A stretch of DNA of 64,000 nucleotides from Streptomyces cinerochromogenes (GTDB lineage Bacteria; Actinomycetota; Actinomycetes; Streptomycetales; Streptomycetaceae), in NCBI RefSeq assembly GCF_014648635.1, contig NZ_BMRM01000001.1:744001-808000 (forward strand), written 5' to 3'. The number at the start of each line of letters is the position of its first letter. Position 1 is the first letter of the stretch. The notes beneath the pieces were generated by a model. That model ran no database searches. It saw only the letters and a program-made list of their open reading frames with translations, and was not told the origin of the DNA. Position numbers and translations under genes: made by a program. Shown here piece by piece: positions 1-6,854 of the stretch.

Positions 1-423
<423 letters not shown>

Positions 424-434
424 TCAGCGGCCGA

Positions 435-713
435 TCAGCGCATGCCGCCGGCGACGGCCGGCAGGATCGTCACGTTGTCGCCGTCGGACAGCTTGGTCTT
501 GATGCCGTCCAGGAAGCGGACGTCCTCGTCGTTCAGGTAGACGTTGACGAAGCGGCGCAGCTGGTCGCCCTCCACGATGCGGGCCTGGATGCCCGCGTGC
601 CGGGTCTCGAGGTCGGCGAACAGCGCGGCGAGGGTGTCGCCGTTGCCCTCCACCGCCTTCTGACCGTCGGTGTACTGGCGGAGGATGGTCGGGATGCGGA
701 CCTCGATGGCCAT
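435..713 (-). CDS. cysO: Ubiquitin-like sulfur-carrier protein CysO (MoaD/ThiS family)
   Basis: A 92-residue beta-grasp sulfur carrier. It shows the family pattern IPTILRQYTDGQK near the N-terminus, FVNVYLNDEDVRFLDG in the middle and TILPAVAGG at the end. CysO carries sulfur as a C-terminal Gly-Gly thiocarboxylate and passes it to CysM to build cysteine. The ATG at 713 is chosen because AGGAG lies about 10 nt upstream; an in-frame start 14 codons earlier would add residues without family similarity. The C-terminus is odd: the diglycine (89-90) is followed by Met-Arg, so the carrier cannot be activated until these two residues are removed. It is probably co-transcribed with cysM and preceded by a cysteine-containing leader peptide. 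Confidence 0.92.
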   Translation of the reverse strand: MAIEVRIPTILRQYTDGQKAVEGNGDTLAALFADLETRHAGIQARIVEGDQLRRFVNVYLNDEDVRFLDGIKTKLSDGDNVTILPAVAGGMR

Positions 714-797
714 GATTGCGGGCTCCTGTCGGAAAGGGTTCGGGTCTGGGCACACGGCGGCGCGCCGCGGCCCACGGCCGTACGGCGGCAGGGAACG

Positions 798-893
798 TCA
801 ACAGATGGCGCTGTTCAGCCTGCACAGGTCGACGTGCAGCCGGGCCACGAGCAGCACGCTCGGCGCCTTGTCGCTCACGTCGTTCAGAACCAT
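798..893 (-). CDS. Cysteine-containing leader peptide, probable attenuator of cysO-cysM
   Basis: A 31-codon ORF, 84 bp upstream of cysO, starting MVLNDVSDK and ending RLHVDLCRLNSAIC, with Cys at residues 24 and 31, the latter just before the TGA. The RxHVDLCRxxSAxC ending is the signature, as I recall it, of actinobacterial putative leader peptides found ahead of sulfur-assimilation genes. There is no Shine-Dalgarno. Instead a TACGAT -10 box sits six bases before the ATG, so transcription should start at the A of the ATG and the peptide should be translated from a leaderless mRNA. Ribosome stalling at the cysteine codons when cysteine is short would then control cysO-cysM. The GC-rich segment 725-790 can form competing hairpins. 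The regulatory role is inferred. Confidence 0.8.
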   Translation of the reverse strand: MVLNDVSDKAPSVLLVARLHVDLCRLNSAIC

Positions 894-899
894 GGGCTC

Positions 900-905
900 A
901 TCGTA
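900..905 (-). promoter_or_regulatory. -10 box giving a leaderless leader-peptide transcript
   Basis: On the minus strand the sequence reads TACGAT, then GAGCCC, then the ATG at 893. Six bases from the -10 box to the start codon is the usual geometry of leaderless actinobacterial mRNAs. No good -35 hexamer is visible. Confidence 0.6.
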
Positions 906-970
906 TCGATTCCCGGTCCGGATCCCGGAGTGTGATCTCGCATCGTGGATGATTGCCGACCGCATCCCGG

Positions 971-1393
971 TCAGTACGCCTCGACGACCCTGACCTCCTC
1001 CTCGGTGACCTCGCCGTCCACGATCCGGAAGGAGCGGAACTGGAACTCGCCGAGGCCGTCGGTGTCGGCGGTGGAGACCAGGACGTAGTGGGCGCCGGGC
1101 TCGTTGGCGTAGGAGATGTCGGTGCGCGAGGGGTAGGCCTCGGTGGCGGTGTGCGAGTGGTAGATGACCACCGGGTCCTCGTCGCGGTCGTCCAGCTCGC
1201 GGTAGAGCTTCAGCAGGTCGCCCGAGTCGAACTCGTAGAAGGTGGGCGACATCGCCGCGTTCAGCATGGGGATGAAGCGCTCGGGGCGGTCCGCGCCCGC
1301 CGGGCCCGCCACCACGCCGCACGCCTCGTCGGGGTGGTCCTTGCGCGCGTGGGCGACGATCTGGTCGTACAGGGCCTGGGTGATGGTCAGCAT
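971..1393 (-). CDS. mec: CysO-cysteine peptidase, JAMM metalloprotease (Mec+)
   Basis: A 140-residue JAB1/MPN zinc metallopeptidase. The JAMM motif is complete: E23 (in EACG), H79 and H81 in HSHTATEAYPSRTD, S89 and D92. The Mycobacterium relative, Mec, hydrolyses the CysO-cysteine adduct made by CysM, releasing cysteine and regenerating the carrier. It is first in the mec / leader / cysO / cysM series on the minus strand, with about 78 bp between its stop and the leader peptide start. It could also trim the two residues after the CysO diglycine, which is inference. The start at 1393 gives the normal family length; the Shine-Dalgarno is weak. Confidence 0.92.
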   Translation of the reverse strand: MLTITQALYDQIVAHARKDHPDEACGVVAGPAGADRPERFIPMLNAAMSPTFYEFDSGDLLKLYRELDDRDEDPVVIYHSHTATEAYPSRTDISYANEPGAHYVLVSTADTDGLGEFQFRSFRIVDGEVTEEEVRVVEAY

Positions 1394-1413
1394 GGGGGTC
1401 AGGATAAGCAGAG

Positions 1414-1450
1414 GGGCCGCCCCGTACCGAGGGATGGTACGGGACGGCCC
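1414..1450 (-). terminator. Hairpin terminator after the amino-acid permease
   Basis: Fifteen-base arms 1414-1428 and 1436-1450 pair with one mismatch around a 7-nt loop. It lies between the permease stop and the mec start, both minus strand, so it would end the permease transcript. Confidence 0.6.
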
Positions 1451-1520
1451 ACATGCCGGACGTCCTGAGCGGCGGCCGCCGGGGGCGCCACGAGAGCTCC
1501 CGGCGGCCGGACGTCCTTTT

Positions 1521-1601
1521 CCGGAGGATCTGGAGGTCCGGAGGATCCGGAGGTCCGGAGGATCCGGAGGTCCGGAGGATCCGGAGGTCCGGAGGGTCTG
1601 G
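1521..1601. repeat. 17-bp tandem repeat, about 4.7 copies
   Basis: The unit CCGGAGGATCCGGAGGT starts at 1521, 1538, 1555, 1572 and 1589 (partial), immediately after the permease stop codon. The first and last copies carry point changes. It is non-coding. Confidence 0.9.
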
Positions 1602-1602
1602 G

Positions 1603-3036
1603 TCAGCGCTTGCGGAAGGCCGCGGCCTCCGGGTTGCGGCGCTTGAGCACCAGGTAGGCGACACCGAGGATCACGGCCCACAGGGGCGCACAGTACAGGG
1701 AGACCCGGGCGTCCTTGTCGATGCCCATCATCACGATCACCATGCCGATGAAGGCGAGCGCGAACCAGCTGGTCCACGGCGCGCCCGGGGCGCGGAACTC
1801 CGAGCGGGGCAGTTCGCCGCGGTCGGACTTGGCGCGGTAGCGGATCTGGCAGAACAGGATGACGATCCAGGCCCACATGCCGGAGATGGTCGCGAAGGAC
1901 ACGACGTAGTCGAACGCCTTGCCCGGCCACTGGTAGTTGATCCAGACGCCGACCAGCATCAGCGCGGCGGAGACCGTCGTGCCGACGAGCGGGGTGCCGC
2001 TGGGCGTCAGCCTGGTGAAGAGCTTCGGGCCCTGGCTGTTGAGCGCGAGGTCGCGCAGCATGCGGCCGGTGGAGTACATGCCGGAGTTGCAGGAGGACAG
2101 CGCCGCGGTGAGCACGACGAAGTTCACGATGCCGGCGCCGGCGGCCAGGCCCATCTTCTGGAACGCGGCCACGAAGGGGCTGACGCCCGGGTGGAAGCTG
2201 GTCCACGGCACGACCGACAGGATCATGATCAGCGCGCCGACGTAGAAGACGGCGATGCGCCACGGCACGGTGTTGATCGCCTTGGGCAGCACGGTCTTCG
2301 GGTCCTTGGACTCGCCCGCGGTCACACCGACCAGCTCGACGGCGAGGAAGGCGAACATGACCATCTGGAGGGTCATCAGCGTGTTGCCGACACCGTGGGG
2401 GAAGAAGCCGCCGTCGCTCCACAGGTGGCTGACGGAGGCGGTGTCACCGGCGTCGGAGAAGCCGATGGTGAGGATGCCGGCGCAGATCAGGATCATGCCG
2501 ATGATGGCGGTGACCTTGACCATGGAGAACCAGAACTCCAGCTCGCCGAAGAGCTTCACGGAGATCAGGTTGGCGCCGTACAGGATGACCGTGAAGACCA
2601 GGGCCGACACCCACTGCGGGATGTCCCACCAGTACGTCATGTAGGCGGCCGCGGCCGTGACCTCGGTGATGCCCGTGACCACCCAGAACAGCCAGTACGT
2701 CCATCCGGTCACGAAACCGGCGAACGGGCCGATGAACTCGCGCGCGTACTCCGAGAAGGAGCCCGACACCGGGCGGTACATCAGCAGTTCGCCGAGGGCC
2801 CGCATGATGAAGAAGATGACGAGGCCCGCGATGGCGTACGCCAGGATCAGACTCGGGCCCGCCTTGGAAATACCCTTGCCCGCGCCGAGGAAGAGGCCGG
2901 TGCCGATGGCACCGCCGATGGCGATCATCTGGATCTGCCGGGCGCCGAGCCCGCGCTGATAACCCTCGCCCTCGCTGCCCTCCGCACGCACGGCCTCATT
3001 GCCGTCGCGGTGCTGGTCGACCTGCGCTGAGGTCAT
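1603..3036 (-). CDS. Amino acid permease, APC superfamily (AAT family, GABA/aromatic type)
   Basis: A 477-residue integral membrane protein with about 12 hydrophobic helices. The first helix carries the family signature IAIGGAIGTGLFLGAGKGI (residues 38-56). PVSGSFSEYAREFIGPFAGFVTGWTYW and ALNSQGPK are typical of the AAT family (GabP, CycA, AroP, AnsP). It should import an amino acid by proton symport; the substrate cannot be told from sequence. The start at 3036 is chosen because GAGAAAGG lies about 10 nt upstream. It is probably a single-gene transcript, with a 330-bp upstream region and a terminator downstream. Confidence 0.88.
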   Translation of the reverse strand: MTSAQVDQHRDGNEAVRAEGSEGEGYQRGLGARQIQMIAIGGAIGTGLFLGAGKGISKAGPSLILAYAIAGLVIFFIMRALGELLMYRPVSGSFSEYAREFIGPFAGFVTGWTYWLFWVVTGITEVTAAAAYMTYWWDIPQWVSALVFTVILYGANLISVKLFGELEFWFSMVKVTAIIGMILICAGILTIGFSDAGDTASVSHLWSDGGFFPHGVGNTLMTLQMVMFAFLAVELVGVTAGESKDPKTVLPKAINTVPWRIAVFYVGALIMILSVVPWTSFHPGVSPFVAAFQKMGLAAGAGIVNFVVLTAALSSCNSGMYSTGRMLRDLALNSQGPKLFTRLTPSGTPLVGTTVSAALMLVGVWINYQWPGKAFDYVVSFATISGMWAWIVILFCQIRYRAKSDRGELPRSEFRAPGAPWTSWFALAFIGMVIVMMGIDKDARVSLYCAPLWAVILGVAYLVLKRRNPEAAAFRKR

Positions 3037-3366
3037 GTGTGGTGCGCCTTTCTCCATGCCGACCCGGGCCTTTCGTCGGCCTCGGATCGGGTCTCGATCC
3101 CCCCGGATGATGGAGCTGTCTGCCTGGCCGACGGTCGTCGGCTCGGTGGCGCACCCGGCCGAACATGGGTGGTGTTGGCCGGGCGGTCGTGAAGATTTAT
3201 CACGGCCGCAATACTGATCACAGAGGAGGCCTGTGGCGCATCCCACAGGGAAAAGCGGACAAAGAACGCTCTAACGCGTCAAAACCGGCCACAAAGGTGA
3301 CGGGATCGTTATCCGGATTTGAGCGTCCTCTGAGCGAACGCCAGAGTGGGGCGAAATACGGACGGG
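3037..3366. other. Intergenic region upstream of the permease
   Basis: About 330 bp without a convincing gene. The part 3190-3310 is clearly richer in A+T than its surroundings and should hold the permease promoter, read on the minus strand. I see no RNA gene or clear operator. Confidence 0.5.
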
Positions 3367-3972
3367 CTACGGCATAAGGGTCGACACCAGGGTCTCCTGG
3401 AGCCCGCCCAGCCACAGATAGGCCAGCACCATCGGCTTGCGCGGGTCCTCCTCCGGAAGCCGGTAGAGCAGGTCGGTGTCGTCCTCGTCGGTGATGTCCA
3501 GCCGGGCCCCGATCGCCAGCCGGAGGTCGTTGAGGGCGCCGAGCCACTGCCGGGACTCCTCCGGGGACAGCTTCAGCACCGCACCGCCCTCGTCCACCGG
3601 GGCGAGCGCGTCCAGCGAGCGGATCACACCGAGCGCGTTGTCCCGCTTGCCGGCCCGCAGGTCGTTCTCGGTGTAGCGGCGGAACTCGGCGGAGTGCGCC
3701 CGCCGCTCCTCCGCCTCGGCCGGGGAGCCCGGGGAGTGCTCGGGGTCGCTGTAGGCGTCCGGGAAGAGCCTGCGCAGGACCGGGTCGGCGGGCGGCTCGC
3801 TGGGGCCCTCGGCGAACAGCTCGGCGAGCGGGTCGTCCGGGGTGTCGGCACCCGGGCCGGGGCCGATCAGCTCCAGCAGCTGGACGGCCAGCGACCGGAT
3901 GATGGAGATCTCGACGTCGTCGAGCGCGACGGCAGCGCCGCCGCCGGGGAGCGGTTCGAAGTGTCCGGGCAT
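3367..3972 (-). CDS. DUF2017 family protein, clpS neighbour
   Basis: A 201-residue soluble protein of the actinobacterial DUF2017 family, nearly always directly downstream of clpS. Visible features are the N-terminal MPGHFEPLP, an acidic Pro-rich loop around residues 40-65, FRRYTENDLRAGKRDNA and a hydrophobic end with AYLWLGGLQETLV. Its function is unknown. The gap to the clpS stop is 10 bp, so the two are probably co-transcribed. A role with ClpS/ClpCP protein degradation is only a guess from this constant pairing. Confidence 0.88.
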   Translation of the reverse strand: MPGHFEPLPGGGAAVALDDVEISIIRSLAVQLLELIGPGPGADTPDDPLAELFAEGPSEPPADPVLRRLFPDAYSDPEHSPGSPAEAEERRAHSAEFRRYTENDLRAGKRDNALGVIRSLDALAPVDEGGAVLKLSPEESRQWLGALNDLRLAIGARLDITDEDDTDLLYRLPEEDPRKPMVLAYLWLGGLQETLVSTLMP

Positions 3973-3982
3973 CTGGGTGCGT

Positions 3983-4291
3983 TTACTTCCGGTCCTGCTG
4001 GAGGGTGGCCCACAGACCGTAGCCGTGCATCGCCTGCACGTCGCGCTCCATCTCCTCGCGGCTGCCGCTGGAGACGACCGCCCGGCCCTTGTGGTGGACG
4101 TCGAGCATGAGCTTGGTGGCCTTGTCCTTGGAGTAGCCGAAGTACGTCTGGAAGACGTACGTCACGTAGCTCATGAGGTTGACCGGGTCGTTGTGGACGA
4201 TCGTGACCCAGGGGACGTCGGGCTCGGGTACGGCGAAGACCTCCTCCGCCGACTCGGTGCGTTCGATCTCTACGGGCGCGGGTGACGTCAC
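3983..4291 (-). CDS. clpS: ATP-dependent Clp protease adaptor ClpS
   Basis: A 102-residue N-recognin that delivers N-degron substrates to the Clp ATPase. The N-degron pocket residues N34, D35 (in [11 protein letters not shown]) and H66 (in [13 protein letters not shown]) are all present and happen to carry the same numbers as in E. coli ClpS. The N-terminal 25 residues form an acidic, probably flexible tail. The gene is divergent from pncB (65 bp between starts) and is followed by DUF2017. Confidence 0.96.
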   Translation of the reverse strand: MTSPAPVEIERTESAEEVFAVPEPDVPWVTIVHNDPVNLMSYVTYVFQTYFGYSKDKATKLMLDVHHKGRAVVSSGSREEMERDVQAMHGYGLWATLQQDRK

Positions 4292-4342
4292 ACAGCCATG
4301 CTGCCACGGCCCCCATAAATCGTCACACCGACGAAAAGGGAG

Positions 4343-4348
4343 TACGAT
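4343..4348 (+). promoter_or_regulatory. Probable pncB -10 box, near-leaderless start
   Basis: TACGAT lies 8 nt before the pncB ATG at 4357. The only purine-rich run, GGGAG at 4338-4342, is too far upstream and overlaps the -10 box, so initiation on a leaderless or very short leader is likely. Confidence 0.45.
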
Positions 4349-4356
4349 CCTTGGTC

Positions 4357-5703
4357 ATGAACACAGCGGACCTTGGGCTGCCGGTGGATGTTCCCTCGAC
4401 GGCGCTCTTCACGGACCAGTACGAGCTGACCATGCTGCGCGCCGCGCTGAAGGCCGGTACGGCCGAACGGCGGAGCGTGTTCGAGGTCTTCACCCGGCGG
4501 CTGCCGAACGGACGCCGTTACGGCGTGGTGGCCGGCACCGGCCGCGTCCTGGACGCGGTGGAGAACTTCCGCTTCGACAACGGCGTCCTCGGCTTCCTGC
4601 GGGAGCGGGGCATCGTCGACGAGGAGACCCTGGAGTGGCTCGCCGGCTACCGCTTCAGCGGGGACATCTGGGGCTACCCGGAGGGCGAGGTGTACTTCCC
4701 GGGCTCGCCGATCATGCGCGTCGAGGGCACCTTCGCCGAGTGCGTCCTGCTGGAGACGGTGATCCTCTCCATCCTCAACCACGACTCCGCGATCGCCGCG
4801 GCCGCCTCCCGGATGGCCTCCGCCGCCGGTGACCGCCCCCTGATCGAGATGGGCGCCCGCCGCACCCACGAGCTGGCCGCGGTGGCCGCCGCCCGCGCCG
4901 CCTACGTCGGCGGCTTCGCCACCACCTCCGACCTCGCGGCGGGGTTCCGCTACGGCATCCCGACCGTCGGCACCTCCGCCCACGCCTTCACCCTCCTCCA
5001 CGACCGCGAGCGGGACGCCTTCCAGGCCCAGGTCGAGACCCTCGGCCGGGGCACCACGCTGCTGGTGGACACCTACGACGTCGCCGAGGCCGTCCGTACG
5101 GCGGTGGAGGTGGCCGGCCCCGAGCTGGGCGCCGTCCGCATCGACTCCGGCGACCTGCTGCTGGTGGCCCACCGGGTGCGGCAGCAGCTGGACGAGCTGG
5201 GCGCGACGAAGACGAAGATCGTCGTGACCTCCGACCTGGACGAGTACGCCATCGCCTCGCTGGCCGCCGCGCCCGTGGACGCGTACGGCGTCGGCACCCA
5301 GCTGGTGACCGGCTCCGGGCACCCGACCTCCTCCATGGTCTACAAGCTCGTCGCCCGCGCCGACTCCACCGACCCGAAGGCCCCGCTGCTGCCGGTCGCG
5401 AAGAAGTCCAGCGGCGGCAAGACGTCCATCGGCGGGCGCAAGTGGGCGGCGCGCCGGCTGGACGCCGACGGGGTCGCGGAGGCCGAGGTCGTCGGCACCG
5501 GGCCGGTCCCGGCCGAGCTGGCCGACCGGCAGCTGCTGGTGCAGCTGGTCAAGGGCGGTGAGGTGGTCGCCCGCGAGCCGCTGGACGTGACCCGGGACCG
5601 GCACATCGCCGCCCGCGCGAACCTGCCGCTGTCCGCCACCCAGCTGTCCAGGGGAGAACCCGTCATTCCGACGGAGTACGTCACCGGGCGCTCGGGTAGC
5701 TAG
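4357..5703 (+). CDS. pncB: Nicotinate phosphoribosyltransferase
   Basis: A 448-residue enzyme that joins nicotinate to phosphoribosyl pyrophosphate with ATP hydrolysis, giving nicotinate mononucleotide (Preiss-Handler NAD salvage). The sequence shows FTDQYELTM at residues 18-26, the core EMGARRTHELAAVAAARAAYVGGF, GIPTVGTSAHAF with H209 as the likely phosphorylated histidine, VRIDSGDL and YGVGTQLVTG. The ATG at 4357 is preferred over the in-frame start 25 codons upstream because family similarity begins here and a -10 box lies just before it. pncA, the enzyme making its substrate, follows on the same strand after 95 bp. Confidence 0.96.
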   Translation: MNTADLGLPVDVPSTALFTDQYELTMLRAALKAGTAERRSVFEVFTRRLPNGRRYGVVAGTGRVLDAVENFRFDNGVLGFLRERGIVDEETLEWLAGYRFSGDIWGYPEGEVYFPGSPIMRVEGTFAECVLLETVILSILNHDSAIAAAASRMASAAGDRPLIEMGARRTHELAAVAAARAAYVGGFATTSDLAAGFRYGIPTVGTSAHAFTLLHDRERDAFQAQVETLGRGTTLLVDTYDVAEAVRTAVEVAGPELGAVRIDSGDLLLVAHRVRQQLDELGATKTKIVVTSDLDEYAIASLAAAPVDAYGVGTQLVTGSGHPTSSMVYKLVARADSTDPKAPLLPVAKKSSGGKTSIGGRKWAARRLDADGVAEAEVVGTGPVPAELADRQLLVQLVKGGEVVAREPLDVTRDRHIAARANLPLSATQLSRGEPVIPTEYVTGRSGS

Positions 5704-5798
5704 AGCGGGACCGCCGTCCGCCCCCTCGAACCCCCTCCCGCCCGGGCCCGGAAGTCTCTAGGCTCAGTTACTTCACCCACAGTCGAAGGACACCCACC

Positions 5799-6392
5799 AT
5801 GCGCCGCGCCTTGATCGTCGTAGACGTGCAGAACGACTTCTGCGAGGGGGGCAGCCTCGCGGTGGCCGGGGGTGCCGACGTGGCCGCCGCCATCACCGAG
5901 CTGATCGGCCAGGCGGCGGGCACCGGGTACCGCCACGTGGTGGCCACCCGCGACCACCACATCGCGCCCGGCGGCCACTTCGCGGACAACCCCGACTACG
6001 TCCGTTCCTGGCCCGCGCACTGCGTCGCGGGCACGGAGGGCGTGGGCTTCCACCCGAACTTCGCCCCCGCGGTCGCCTCCGGAGCGGTGGACGCCGTGTT
6101 CGACAAGGGCGCCTACTCGGCCGCCTACAGCGGCTTCGAGGGCACCGACGAGAACGGCGTCCCCCTCGCCGACTGGCTCCGCGCCCGCGAGATCACCGAG
6201 GTCGACGTGGTGGGCATCGCCACGGACCACTGCGTGCGGGCCACCGCCCTGGACGCCGCGAGGGAGGGCTTCCGCACACAGGTCCTGCTGGACCTCACCG
6301 CGGGCGTGGCCCCGGGCACGACCGAGCGGGCCCTGGAGGAGCTGCGCGAGGCGGGGGTGGAACTGACAGGCAAGCCCGTGGTGAGCGGCTAG
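5799..6392 (+). CDS. pncA: Nicotinamidase (isochorismatase fold)
   Basis: A 197-residue amidohydrolase that turns nicotinamide into nicotinate and ammonia. The catalytic triad is D9 (in LIVVDVQNDF), K103 (in FDKGAYSAAYSGF) and C145 (in GIATDHCVRATA). Metal ligands D52, H54 and H60 fall in ATRDHHIAPGGHFAD. The RBS GAAGGA ends 8 nt before the ATG. With pncB it makes a two-step NAD salvage pair. This enzyme class also activates the drug pyrazinamide in mycobacteria. Confidence 0.96.
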   Translation: MRRALIVVDVQNDFCEGGSLAVAGGADVAAAITELIGQAAGTGYRHVVATRDHHIAPGGHFADNPDYVRSWPAHCVAGTEGVGFHPNFAPAVASGAVDAVFDKGAYSAAYSGFEGTDENGVPLADWLRAREITEVDVVGIATDHCVRATALDAAREGFRTQVLLDLTAGVAPGTTERALEELREAGVELTGKPVVSG

Positions 6393-6412
6393 GGGCGCGG
6401 GGAACGCGCGCC

Positions 6413-6733
6413 CTACCGCACCACCGCCGACCCGCGGAGCAGGGCGCGGATCGGGTGCCACAGTTCGTTGACGATGACACCGTTGTCCGTGGGGGCCGTA
6501 CGCCATATCAGCCCGTCGGGGTGGTGCAGGACCGCCGTGATCTCGTCCGGTGTCGGGGGCGCGGCGTTGCCCCGGAGGTAGACCGCCCGCAGGCCCAGGT
6601 TGCGGAGCCTGGTCAGGGCGCGGGCGCGGTTCTGGGCGTGCACGAGCACCCGCACCGCGACGGAGTCGTACGGCAGGTTCAGCGCGACGACCACCGTGCC
6701 GTTCGGCAGTTTGCAGAAGCCTCCTGCGGCCAT
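6413..6733 (-). CDS. Hypothetical protein, small soluble
   Basis: A 106-residue protein I cannot assign. It begins MAAGGFCKLPNGTVVVALNLPYDSVAVRVLVHAQNRARALTRL, which looks like mixed alpha/beta structure, and has the segment PTPDEITAVLHHPDGLIWRT. There is no signal peptide or membrane helix. Coding character agrees with neighbouring genes. It is convergent with pncA (20 bp between stops) and follows the M6 protease terminator, so it is probably transcribed alone. Confidence 0.65.
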   Translation of the reverse strand: MAAGGFCKLPNGTVVVALNLPYDSVAVRVLVHAQNRARALTRLRNLGLRAVYLRGNAAPPTPDEITAVLHHPDGLIWRTAPTDNGVIVNELWHPIRALLRGSAVVR

Positions 6734-6794
6734 GCGGTCACATCCCCGTTCCGGTCGGTGTCAATAAGCGGTCCACAGGACGCACCTAAACACG

Positions 6795-6828
6795 ATCGGC
6801 GGCAGCCCGCCAAGGGGCTGCCGCCGAT
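6795..6828 (-). terminator. Terminator of the M6 protease gene
   Basis: Perfect 14-bp stem, arms 6795-6808 and 6815-6828, with a 6-nt loop, located 26 bp past the protease stop. Confidence 0.8.
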
Positions 6829-6854
6829 ACGCTTCTGACCTGCGGTTTTACCGA

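Noticed and set aside
3367..4291. Toxin-antitoxin pair (two small adjoining genes)
   Set aside because: The genes are clearly clpS and its constant neighbour DUF2017.
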